A DNA stretch of 13,751 nucleotides from an uncultured Prevotella sp. GTDB lineage: Bacteria > Bacteroidota > Bacteroidia > Bacteroidales > Bacteroidaceae. Shown here one piece after another: positions 6,667 through 13,712 of this stretch (positions within the stretch are counted from its first letter, which is position 1; each line of letters opens with the position of its first letter). A program made the position numbers and the translations under genes. Location of the stretch: positions 1-13,751 of the forward strand of contig CALBLK010000046.1 of assembly GCA_937895845.1 (NCBI GenBank), written 5' to 3'. The notes under the pieces are model-generated. The model was not told the DNA's origin. It made no database searches and worked only from the letters and a program-made list of their open reading frames with translations.

Positions 6667-7911
6667 TTACTCGTAGCGCATTGATTTCGACGGACTGATG
6701 TGAGAGATGAGATAGCTTGGTCCGACAAGCACCAATACGCTTATGGCAAGTGTGGCAATGTTTATCAGTGCAAACAGCAGCCAATCTGTTTCCATTGGAG
6801 CAGTGCTGACATAATAGGTTGACGCGTCAAGTTTAATGATGCCGGTAGTCTGCTGGAGTATAATCAGACCAATGCCAAGCAGGTTGCCTATCAAAAGACC
6901 GCGTCCAATGATAAAAATGGAAAACCAGATGAACGTGTGGCGGATTGTTGCGTCCTTAGCACCCAGAGCTTTCAGAATGCCTATCATCTGCGTGCGCTCA
7001 AGAATGATGATGAGAAGGCCTGAAATCATGGTAAATCCTGCCACACAAACCATCAGTATGAGGATTATCCATACATTGATGTCAAGTAGTTCCAACCATG
7101 AAAATGTCTGTGGGTAGGCCTCCTGTATGGTTTGCGACATCAGTGTGTTCCCCTCATGGTCTGTTGTCCTGTTGACGTGAAGTACCACATTCTCAGCAGT
7201 CTCGTTAAGCTGGTCGAAGTCATTCACCTTCAGTTCTATGCCCGTACACTGGCAAGGCTCCCACTTGTTGATTCTTGTGACGGTGTACAGGTCTGTAAAA
7301 CAAAGCGTCTGGTCGAATTGCGTGAGGTTGGTCTCGAAGATTCCGCTTACTTTAAAACGGCGTGCGCGCACATTTCCGTCTGAAATGAAATAGGCGAATA
7401 CCTTGCTTCCAATTGAGAGTTTCAATTGGTCGGCTACCATCTTTGAGATAAGCAGTTGCCTGGTGCCACTATCGTCGTTGAACTTTGGTATGGCACCGCT
7501 TGTCAGGTTATTGCGGATAAAGTCCATATCATAATCCTGTGCCACACCCTTGAAGGTTATGCCAAGAAAATCTTTATCTGTTTTCAGTATGCCTTGTGCC
7601 AAGGAAAAGCGGCTGACATGCGCTATCCCCGGTATTGTCTTGAGCGCGCGCAACAGACTGTCGTCTGCACACAGAGCATAAGGGGTGGTGCTCTGCATTG
7701 TGAGGAAGTTTTCTATTTGGATATGGCTCCCGAATCCTACGACCTTGTTTCGGATGGTGTGTTTGAATCCCTGCACGACAGATACCGTGATAAGCATTAC
7801 CGCCAGCCCGATGGCAACCCCTGCTATGGCTGTACGGATAGCAGGTCGGCTTACCTTTTGCTTGTCTGCCGGATCGGAATATAGCCTCTTGGCTAAGAAC
7901 AGGGGAATCAT
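6667..7911 (-). CDS. ABC transporter permease of the LolC/LolE-FtsX type
   Basis: The 414-residue protein has the four-helix layout of the FtsX/MacB/LolCE permeases: one membrane helix near the N-terminus (~25-47), a large extracytoplasmic domain (~50-275), then three helices (~277-304, ~326-354, ~377-400). The segment after the second helix, ERTQMIGILKALGA (305-318), is the conserved coupling region that contacts the ATPase. The C-terminal tail PSKSMRYE is typical of lipoprotein-releasing permeases. Such proteins either pull lipoproteins out of the inner membrane for transport by LolA or transmit force to periplasmic partners. No ATPase gene is adjacent here, so the partner must be encoded elsewhere, and the substrate is not certain. 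It follows the aminotransferase gene by 21 bases on the same strand and probably shares its transcript. Confidence 0.85.
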   Translation of the reverse strand: MIPLFLAKRLYSDPADKQKVSRPAIRTAIAGVAIGLAVMLITVSVVQGFKHTIRNKVVGFGSHIQIENFLTMQSTTPYALCADDSLLRALKTIPGIAHVSRFSLAQGILKTDKDFLGITFKGVAQDYDMDFIRNNLTSGAIPKFNDDSGTRQLLISKMVADQLKLSIGSKVFAYFISDGNVRARRFKVSGIFETNLTQFDQTLCFTDLYTVTRINKWEPCQCTGIELKVNDFDQLNETAENVVLHVNRTTDHEGNTLMSQTIQEAYPQTFSWLELLDINVWIILILMVCVAGFTMISGLLIIILERTQMIGILKALGAKDATIRHTFIWFSIFIIGRGLLIGNLLGIGLIILQQTTGIIKLDASTYYVSTAPMETDWLLFALINIATLAISVLVLVGPSYLISHISPSKSMRYE

Positions 7912-7932
7912 CCTATGTAAAGTCCTAATGTT

Positions 7933-9147
7933 TTAAGCCTCAAAGCTGTCACCAACACGTCCAGGGTAGGCCTCTAGGGCTTTTCTTAACACGACAAGGG
8001 CGCGGTTCAGGTCTTCTTTTTTAAGCACGTATGCAATCCGCACTTGATTCTTGCCTGCACCAGGTGTGGTATAGAACCCAGAAGCGGGAGCCAGCATGAT
8101 GGTTTCGCCCTCGTAGTCAAATTCTGAGAGACACCATCTGCAAAAGTTTTCTGCATCATCAACTGGCAGCTTGGCAACAGTGTAAAATGCACCCATGGGA
8201 ATAGGCGAATAAACGCCTGGGATGCGGTTCAGCCCGTCAATCAGACATTTTCTTCGCTCAACGTATTCATCGTACACATCGCGGTAGTATTCTTCTGGAG
8301 CGTCAAGTGATGCCTCTGCCACAATCTGTCCGATTAGCGGAGGGGACAGACGGGCCTGGCAAAATTTCATTACAGCCTTTTTAACCTCATCGTTCTTGGT
8401 AATCAAGGCACCTATACGGATTCCACACTCAGAGTAACGTTTGGACACAGAGTCAATTAAAATGACATTCTGCTCGATACCCTCCAGATGGCACGCGCTG
8501 ATGTATGGTGACCCCGTGTAGATGTATTCACGGTAGACCTCGTCAGAGAAAAGATACAGGTCGTATTTTTTCACCAAGTCTCTGATTTGGTTCATCTCCC
8601 GCCTTGTGTATAGGTAACCCGTAGGGTTGTTGGGGTTGCAAATCATGATTGCCCTCGTGTGCTCGTTGATTAGTTCTTCGAATTTCTCTACTTTGGGAAG
8701 TGAGAATCCCTCTTCTATTGTAGTGGCAATGGTTCTTATCTTTGCTCCTGCCGATATGGCAAATGCCATATAGTTGGCATAGGCCGGTTCGGGTATGATA
8801 ATCTCGTCACCCGGGTTCAGGCATGTCATGAAAGCAAATAAGACAGCCTCACTTCCGCCGGATGTGATGATAATGTCATCCGCTGTCACGTCAATGTTGT
8901 ATTTCTTGTAGTATTTGACAAGCTTTTCCCGATAGCTCAGATTTCCCTGTGAAGGAGAGTATTCAAGGATGGAACGGTCAATATGTTTCAAGGCATCCAG
9001 CCCTACCTGTGGTGTGGGAAGGTCTGGCTGGCCGATGTTGAGGTGGTATACGTTCACACCCCTCTTTTTGGCTGCGGTTGCGAGTGGGGCCAGCTTTCGG
9101 ATTGGAGATTCTGGCATTTCCACGCTACGTACAGATATTTCTGGCAT
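7933..9147 (-). CDS. PLP-dependent class I/II aminotransferase (aspartate aminotransferase-like)
   Basis: A cytoplasmic fold-type I aminotransferase of 404 residues if it starts at ATG 9147. Motifs in order are the N-terminal LNIGQPDLPTP, YSPSQG (64-69), SGGSEA (97-101 region), NPNNPTG (171-177), SDEVY (201-205), SVSKRYSECGIRIG with the PLP-binding Lys236 and Arg244, and the C-terminal QVRIAY with the substrate-carboxylate Arg. This is the pattern of aspartate/aromatic aminotransferases of the AAT-I family; the amino-acid substrate cannot be read from sequence. A longer in-frame start at 9195 adds 16 residues (MLHLSKQFG...) that match nothing in the family, whereas MPEISVRSVEMPESPIRKL is typical. 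The permease gene begins 21 bases past its stop. A kinase-like gene diverges from it across 185 bases that hold promoters for both directions. Confidence 0.9.
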   Translation of the reverse strand: MPEISVRSVEMPESPIRKLAPLATAAKKRGVNVYHLNIGQPDLPTPQVGLDALKHIDRSILEYSPSQGNLSYREKLVKYYKKYNIDVTADDIIITSGGSEAVLFAFMTCLNPGDEIIIPEPAYANYMAFAISAGAKIRTIATTIEEGFSLPKVEKFEELINEHTRAIMICNPNNPTGYLYTRREMNQIRDLVKKYDLYLFSDEVYREYIYTGSPYISACHLEGIEQNVILIDSVSKRYSECGIRIGALITKNDEVKKAVMKFCQARLSPPLIGQIVAEASLDAPEEYYRDVYDEYVERRKCLIDGLNRIPGVYSPIPMGAFYTVAKLPVDDAENFCRWCLSEFDYEGETIMLAPASGFYTTPGAGKNQVRIAYVLKKEDLNRALVVLRKALEAYPGRVGDSFEA

Positions 9148-9223
9148 CTTCTTAATTCTCTTTGTTGCACCAAATTGTTTAGACAAGTGTAACAACCATT
9201 GTCATAATTCGTCTATCTGTCTG

Positions 9224-9231
9224 CAAACTTA
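9224..9231 (-). promoter_or_regulatory. Possible -7 element for the aminotransferase-permease unit
   Basis: Read on the minus strand, 9231 to 9224 is TAAGTTTG, fitting TAnnTTTG. A TTG-containing tract 16 bases upstream (9250-9248) is a poor -33 match. Initiation here would give a leader of roughly 70 bases before ATG 9147 and would also lie upstream of the longer start at 9195, so it does not decide the start. Confidence 0.4.
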
Positions 9232-9296
9232 CATAAAAATATTGAAACAAGGGTGTTTAGTGAAAGTTCGTTAACTATTTTTTAAATTATCAATTT

Positions 9297-9325
9297 CTTG
9301 CTTTCACTGAAAAGCCTTACTTTTG
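9297..9325 (+). promoter_or_regulatory. Promoter abutting the pseudokinase start codon
   Basis: CTTG at 9297-9300 and TACTTTTG at 9318-9325 (TAnnTTTG) are separated by 17 bases, close to the usual 19. The element is centred about 11 bases upstream of ATG 9333, so initiation at the normal distance falls at about 9328-9330 and leaves a leader of only a few bases. Confidence 0.55.
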
Positions 9326-9332
9326 TGACGTT

Positions 9333-10571
9333 ATGAATTATCAGGAGTTGCTTGACTGTAGACATAAAGAGCTGGTTTTCTCGCAGGTGATACCCCTTGG
9401 GAAGTTTGGCCGGAGGATGGAGGGAAAAAAATATTTTAATGTGGTGATGTTGCGGAACGATTTGGCCGCAGACCCGAAATTTCTCCATCTGCTTGATGTT
9501 GAGTGCAGCAGACTACAGGCTTTTATGGGGAAAGGCCAGATACGGTTCGCCGTTAGTTCATCTGTGACAGGGCGGGTTGAACTGTTTCTTGAATCCGGGT
9601 CATTCATTTCTTTTGAACAGTATCTTAAAGATGTGCCATCTGCGGTGGCCCGTAAGCATTTCGTTGACAATGTAATCTCTTCACTGTTTCGTACACTCGC
9701 CGCACTTCACAATGAGGGCATCTTTCATGTTTGTCTCTCGCCCTCTAACGTTTTTGTCCGCAAAGGTGACGATGCCGTGATGCTGCTCTCGCATGGATCG
9801 TTTTACCTTGGCTATCCTAACCAGCGCCGACTTTATGAAGGTTTTGAGGACTATGTTGCACCCGAAGTTCTTAATGCCGGTACAGTTGACGCTCGTTGTG
9901 ACATCTACTCGCTGGGACGTTTTTTTTCATCGCTTCTTGCCAATACAGAGATGTCCTATGCTTACAAATGCGTAATCAGAAAGGCAACCAAGCCAATGCC
10001 AGAAGACCGATTTCAGTCGATTGACGATATGGCCCAGTCGTTACGCTCCAGGCAGACTTTTCTTCGCACGGTATTTGCAATGGCTTTCTCGCTTGTGATG
10101 GCAGCATGCTGTGTCTGGGGGTATTTCGAATTTGTACCTAATGCAGAGAATATAGAATATGTGAAGCCAGCTCCGAAGGAGGATGTGGATGATTTACTTG
10201 ACAAGGGCTTTGATGAGACAACTGAGTTTGGCGTAGGTGGTAACGATACAATAAGTCCACTGACTTCTGAAGAAAGAAGAGAAATGGCGAAATACGAGGC
10301 AAAGTGTGAGGAAATATTCAAGAAACAGTATGAGAAAGAGGCAGACCGTATTCTTTCCAAGGTTTATAACAGCAGCAGTATGAGTGGGAGCCAGAAAGCC
10401 TTTGTGTCTGGCAGTCGCTCGATGACCGAGGAACTTGTCAAGGCCCAAATGGAGATTGGCAGACAGGCTGGGCTGACTGACACCAAGAGTCAGCGACTTG
10501 CCACGGACATCGTGGAACGGCTGACAGAACAGAAGAAAGCGCAACTTCGCCATTATGGTGTTCAGAAATAG
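9333..10571 (+). CDS. Membrane-anchored serine/threonine kinase-like protein, probable pseudokinase
   Basis: The 412-residue protein has a eukaryotic-like kinase fold in residues ~14-240, one membrane helix (~243-265) and an extracytoplasmic, highly charged, probably helical tail (~270-412). The kinase landmarks are degenerate. The catalytic loop HRDLKPxN reads HVCLSPSN (132-139), so both catalytic Asp and Lys are replaced. The DFG position reads LLSHG (151-155), without the metal-binding Asp. No VAIK lysine is seen in FNVVMLR (35-41). Structural elements are kept: APE at 176-178 and DIYSLG from Asp190. The fold is therefore maintained while phosphotransfer is unlikely, suggesting a sensor or scaffold that carries a signal between cytoplasm and periplasm. 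The tail has no domain I recognise. ATG 9333 is chosen because the N-lobe (VIPLGKFGRR) begins soon after. It is unpaired with any visible kinase or phosphatase; the following gene is 172 bases away with its own promoter. Confidence 0.75.
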   Translation: MNYQELLDCRHKELVFSQVIPLGKFGRRMEGKKYFNVVMLRNDLAADPKFLHLLDVECSRLQAFMGKGQIRFAVSSSVTGRVELFLESGSFISFEQYLKDVPSAVARKHFVDNVISSLFRTLAALHNEGIFHVCLSPSNVFVRKGDDAVMLLSHGSFYLGYPNQRRLYEGFEDYVAPEVLNAGTVDARCDIYSLGRFFSSLLANTEMSYAYKCVIRKATKPMPEDRFQSIDDMAQSLRSRQTFLRTVFAMAFSLVMAACCVWGYFEFVPNAENIEYVKPAPKEDVDDLLDKGFDETTEFGVGGNDTISPLTSEERREMAKYEAKCEEIFKKQYEKEADRILSKVYNSSSMSGSQKAFVSGSRSMTEELVKAQMEIGRQAGLTDTKSQRLATDIVERLTEQKKAQLRHYGVQK

Positions 10572-10603
10572 GATTTAAAAAGCCATTTCTCAATAAATTT
10601 CAT

Positions 10604-10611
10604 TAAATTTG
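10604..10611 (+). promoter_or_regulatory. Likely -7 element for the DUF4494-yggS unit
   Basis: TAAATTTG at 10604-10611 fits TAnnTTTG exactly; no good TTTG lies 19 bases upstream. The expected start, near 10614-10615, coincides with the first base of a long hairpin, so the transcript would begin with that structure and carry a leader of about 130 bases. Confidence 0.5.
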
Positions 10612-10613
10612 CA

Positions 10614-10714
10614 CGCCAATGTCTTATGGCAGTCTTGCCGCTGACCTTTCAATGAAAGACAGTTGGCGAATTTAATTTATTTGTCGAGCTAACGGTTGAA
10701 CGGCCAATGCCGTT
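10614..10714 (+). promoter_or_regulatory. Structured 5' leader of the DUF4494 gene
   Basis: CGCCAATGTCTT (10614-10625) pairs with AAGACA (10656-10661) and TTGGCG (10663-10668), a 12-bp stem with a single bulged G at 10662. Inside it, GGCA (10628-10631) and TGCC (10636-10639) can form a small hairpin. A separate 6-bp hairpin with a CAAT tetraloop follows, AACGGC (10699-10704) with GCCGTT (10709-10714). The stretch 10572-10743 has no gene. The leader matches no riboswitch I can name; it may control translation or stability, or act as a small RNA. Confidence 0.5.
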
Positions 10715-10743
10715 TGCCTTCATAAACATAAACAGATAAGAAC

Positions 10744-11229
10744 ATGATGAGAAGTAGAACAGCTGAATGGTTTGAGTGCAAAATCCGATACGAAAAGACG
10801 ATGGAGGATGGCATGCAAAAAAAAGTAACGGAGTCTTATACCGTGGATGCCTTGAGCTTTACCGAGGCCGAGCAGCGTATCACTGAAGAGATGTCTTCGT
10901 ATATTAGTGGAGAGTTTGAGGTGGCAGATATAAAAAAAGCTGCGTATAAGGAAATATTCTTTAGCGAAGATGATTCCGCAGACCGCTGGTACAAATGTAA
11001 GCTTCAGTTCATCACCATTGACGAGAAGACAGAGAAAGAGAAGCGTTCAAATGTAAATTATCTTGTTAATGCAGGTACGCTCAATGGCGCTGTGGTAAAT
11101 CTTGACGAGGTGATGGGTGGAACAATGATTGACTATGTGATTGTTTCTGTTGCTGAGACCCAGCTGATGGATGTCTTCGAGTATAAGAAAGAAAGTGAGA
11201 AAGAAGACAAACCTGAATACGAACAGTAA
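10744..11229 (+). CDS. DUF4494 family protein of unknown function
   Basis: I recognise this 161-residue protein as a DUF4494 member, a family I know only from Bacteroidetes; phrases such as TAEWFECKIRYEKTMEDG, VDALSFTEAE and SNVNYLV are close to remembered Bacteroides sequences. There is no signal peptide or membrane segment, so it should be cytoplasmic. The sequence appears to repeat itself: residues ~9-75 (WFECKIRYEK...EIFF) and ~82-150 (WYKCKLQFIT...DVFEY) both begin W-[FY]-x-C-K-[IL] and run through a similar alternation of strands and helix, suggesting an internal duplication. The last ~12 residues are a charged, probably disordered tail. ATG 10744 and ATG 10747 are adjacent and either may be used; homologues as I recall begin MR. 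It has a long structured leader and lies 11 bases before yggS, so the two are probably co-transcribed. No function is known to me. Confidence 0.85.
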   Translation: MMRSRTAEWFECKIRYEKTMEDGMQKKVTESYTVDALSFTEAEQRITEEMSSYISGEFEVADIKKAAYKEIFFSEDDSADRWYKCKLQFITIDEKTEKEKRSNVNYLVNAGTLNGAVVNLDEVMGGTMIDYVIVSVAETQLMDVFEYKKESEKEDKPEYEQ

Positions 11230-11240
11230 TCTGCTGAAAA

Positions 11241-11915
11241 ATGGATAATTGTATAACAAGTAACCTGAACGAGGTGAGGGCAACACTGCCGCAAGGAGTA
11301 GCCTTGGTGGCAGTCAGCAAGTTTCATCCTGCCTCATCCATTGAGACAGCCTATGCTGCCGGCCAGCGTTTGTTTGGTGAAAGCCACGAACAGGAACTCG
11401 CTAAAAAGTATGAGGCTCTGCCCAAAGATATAAAGTGGCATTTCATAGGACATCTTCAGACAAACAAGGTGAGATACATAGCCCCATACATCAGTATGAT
11501 AGAGGCGGTTGACTCTCCTAAGCTGCTGCATGAAATAAACAAGCAGGCTTTGCGCAACAACCGTGTTATTGACGTGTTGCTGGAACTTCACATTGCTGAA
11601 GAAGAGACAAAATATGGTTTTCCAATTGATGATTGCCGTCAGTATCTTGTCGGTGGTGAGTGGCGTGAGATGAGCAATGTGCGTATCCGTGGACTCATGA
11701 TGATGGCCTCAAATACGGACGACGCTCGTCAAATCAGACGAGAGTTTTCCTCTGCCCTTCGTTTCTTTGAAGAGCTAAAATCAACAGTTTTTGCCAACGT
11801 CCCTACTTTTGACACTCGCTCGTGGGGAATGAGCCATGACTATCTTCTGGCTGTTGAATGCGGTAGCAATATGGTAAGGGTGGGAACTAAAATATTTGGT
11901 GACCGCCAATATTGA
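11241..11915 (+). CDS. yggS: YggS/PLPBP family pyridoxal-phosphate homeostasis protein
   Basis: This 224-residue cytoplasmic protein belongs to the alanine-racemase-like fold III family that binds pyridoxal 5'-phosphate and buffers vitamin B6 and amino-acid pools; no catalytic reaction is established. The PLP lysine is Lys27 in VAVSKFHP. Further family marks are FGES (44-47, usually FGEN, so Asn is Ser here), WHFIGHLQTNK (65-75), MSHDY (196-200, usually MSxDM) and CGSNMVRVGTKIFG (206-219), the phosphate-binding end. The size is normal for the family. It follows the DUF4494 gene by 11 bases, with no separate promoter visible, so both should be read from the 10604 promoter. After its stop, 294 bases without a gene lead to the transposase. 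The same window encodes a PLP-dependent aminotransferase, but the distance suggests no direct link. Confidence 0.93.
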   Translation: MDNCITSNLNEVRATLPQGVALVAVSKFHPASSIETAYAAGQRLFGESHEQELAKKYEALPKDIKWHFIGHLQTNKVRYIAPYISMIEAVDSPKLLHEINKQALRNNRVIDVLLELHIAEEETKYGFPIDDCRQYLVGGEWREMSNVRIRGLMMMASNTDDARQIRREFSSALRFFEELKSTVFANVPTFDTRSWGMSHDYLLAVECGSNMVRVGTKIFGDRQY

Positions 11916-12172
11916 TAAAGCTGTAACTATTCAGCGGTAGTATTTCTTGTACTTTTTCCTAAGAAATTATCCTTGGAAATCGGATGACAAAATGTTGGAA
12001 ATCAAGCAAATTAGTACTATGTATTTTTTCTGGCGCAACCGACAAACCCAGTGGGGAAGCAGTGCGGATGCTAACCCAAAAACATGTTGCCAAACGATAC
12101 ATGATTGCCCAAAAGCAACTAGCGTACCCTAATTAAATACAATCAGCTGACATTCAAGAAATTACATTGCGA
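11916..12172 (+). other. Gene-free AT-rich region with imperfect direct repeats
   Basis: No convincing gene is present; a 61-codon frame at 11947-12132 lacks any family resemblance. TTGGAAATC occurs twice (11973-11981 and 11995-12003), and a TAGTA...TGTA-TTTTTTC-like stretch occurs near 11937-11959 and again near 12012-12031, so the region looks like two decayed copies of a unit about 75 bases long. A GTAACTATTCAGCGGTAG at 11924-11941 could be the end of an old insertion element, but no matching partner end is seen. Either yggS 3' flank or the left border of the insertion sequence lies here. Confidence 0.4.
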
Positions 12173-12180
12173 TATATTTG
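12173..12180 (+). promoter_or_regulatory. Likely -7 element for the transposase gene
   Basis: TATATTTG at 12173-12180 fits TAnnTTTG and lies about 54 bases before ATG 12234. No TTTG is found 19 bases upstream. It may belong to the insertion sequence or to the target DNA, since the left end of the element is not resolved. Confidence 0.45.
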
Positions 12181-12233
12181 CATGTTTTTCCGAAAATGAT
12201 TACCTTTGGGTGTTAAAACCAACAAGAAACGAG

Positions 12234-13712
12234 ATGAAATACTACTCCCAATACCGCAGCTACGACCTGTTTGAGCTTCAAGAATCCCTTTCTGGGTTGA
12301 GCAAGTCGAACCGCTGGGTGAAGCTTGCAGACAATCTACCTTGGGGCAAGATAGAGAGGGAATACAACAAGCGCTTGCGGAATGCACATAATGGCGCGGG
12401 CAACAAGCCCGCCCGCATGGTTGTGGGAGCCTTGACAGTGAAGCACGTTGAGGGTCTGAGCGACGAGAAGACTATCCAGGCCATCCAGAAGAATCCCTAC
12501 ATGCAATACCTGCTTGGACTTCCCAAGTTCACGGAAAAGCCGGTCTTTGTGCCAGAGCTGTTCGTCCTGGTCCGCAAGCGGCTTGACCACGACTTCTTCA
12601 ACCAGCTGACCTTGATGCTGTCTGAGGCGGATGGCAGCCACCCGAAGAAGGCCAACACCGACGAGGATGGCAATGGCCATGGCGGAACAATGAAGGTCGA
12701 CGCCACATGCTGTGACGCCGAGGTGCGCTATCCGACCGACTCCAACCTCTTGGAGGACGGCAGCAGGCTGACAGACCGCCTGCTTGACAAGTTCTGTGCG
12801 CGCCACAAGGCCAGGAAGCCGCAGACCCGCCGCGTGGAAGCCCGGCGGGCCTTCATTTCGCTGGTCAAGAAGAAGCGGAAGGGAAAGAAACTTGTCGACA
12901 GGGTTAAGTTGGTCCAGCTTCGCTGCCTGCAGGCGGACTTGCTGACATTCCTTGACTTCCTTGGCGAGCAGTCGAGCAATCTCCTCTCGTGCTTCAATCG
13001 GCATGACTGCAAATGCCTCAAGGCCGCGTTCAGGATGTATGGGCAACAGAAGAAGATGTTCGATGAGAATGTCCGCAGGTGTGCAGACCGCATCATCAGC
13101 ATCTACCAGCCGCACCTCCGTCCCATTGTCAGGGGCAAGGCGAAAGCAAAGGTGGAATTCGGGGCAAAGGCCGGCGCCAGCATCGTGAACGGTTACACTT
13201 ATGTTGACCATCTCAGCTGGAGTGCCTACAACGAGTCGTCCGACCTCGCCGCGCAACTGGAACTCTACAAGGAGCGTTTCGGCATGCTGCCACAGGAAGT
13301 CCAGGCGGACAAGCTCTGCCTCGGGAAGGCGAACAGGAAGCTCATCAAGGAAAGTCATGTCGATTGTTTCAACCGCCCACTGGGCCGACCTCCAAAGGAA
13401 GAGAACGACGACCATGCAAAGGACAAGAAGAGAGCCGTCGGAGAGAGAAATGAGGTGGAGGTCACATTTGGAACCTCCAAGCGAGTTTACCGGGCAAACG
13501 ACATCAGGGCGAGGCTTGACAACACGGCTGACACATGGATAGGAGCTTGCTTCTTCGCTAAAAACGTAATGAAGTTCCTTAGGGGACTTCTTTGTCTCAC
13601 TTTTGCGGAATTGGCCTTGGGAGCCTTTAAAAAGCGAATAACAGGCACTGCCGACTACCTCATGGGGATTTTTGCCCCCTCACAAGGCTGCTTGGCTAAA
13701 ATTAATTACTGA
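12234..13712 (+). CDS. IS5/IS1182-like DDE transposase, intact
   Basis: Starting at ATG 12234 (MKYYSQYRSYDLF), the protein has 492 residues; a GTG at 12210 would add eight residues but is less likely. The N-terminal part (~30-100) resembles the DUF772 domain: PWGKIEREY, then RMVVGALTVKHVEGLSDEKT, then QYLLGLPKF. Catalytic acidic candidates are Asp156 in KVDAT (followed by the RYPTDSNLLEDG stretch typical of this group), Asp359 in VQADKLCLGKANR, and Glu407 or Glu409 in RNEVEVTFGTSKRVYR. The order and spacing fit a DDE transposase with a long insertion (~185-300) between the first two acids. The second block normally reads GDxGY; here it is ADKLC, which may be a group trait. The frame is uninterrupted, so the element may be active. 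A 5-bp hairpin (13725-13738) follows the stop without a T-run. Confidence 0.85.
   Translation: MKYYSQYRSYDLFELQESLSGLSKSNRWVKLADNLPWGKIEREYNKRLRNAHNGAGNKPARMVVGALTVKHVEGLSDEKTIQAIQKNPYMQYLLGLPKFTEKPVFVPELFVLVRKRLDHDFFNQLTLMLSEADGSHPKKANTDEDGNGHGGTMKVDATCCDAEVRYPTDSNLLEDGSRLTDRLLDKFCARHKARKPQTRRVEARRAFISLVKKKRKGKKLVDRVKLVQLRCLQADLLTFLDFLGEQSSNLLSCFNRHDCKCLKAAFRMYGQQKKMFDENVRRCADRIISIYQPHLRPIVRGKAKAKVEFGAKAGASIVNGYTYVDHLSWSAYNESSDLAAQLELYKERFGMLPQEVQADKLCLGKANRKLIKESHVDCFNRPLGRPPKEENDDHAKDKKRAVGERNEVEVTFGTSKRVYRANDIRARLDNTADTWIGACFFAKNVMKFLRGLLCLTFAELALGAFKKRITGTADYLMGIFAPSQGCLAKINY

Noticed and set aside
10604..10743. A known riboswitch or tRNA-like structure in the DUF4494 leader
   Set aside because: The stems do not match the conserved cores of any riboswitch class I can recall, and no cloverleaf or T-loop sequence is present.
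11947..12132. A 61-residue frame with repeated MYFF[LW]RN
   Set aside because: The resemblance comes from the imperfect DNA repeat; there is no promoter, conserved motif or coding bias to support a gene.
11924..12164. IS66-like element with GTAA...TTAC ends
   Set aside because: No inverted repeat partner, no eight-base target duplication and no transposase remnant lie between these points.
12336..13415. A 359-residue open frame on the minus strand, opposite the transposase
   Set aside because: It is antisense to a gene with clear family motifs, lies in GC-rich DNA where antisense stops are rare, and shows no recognisable domain.
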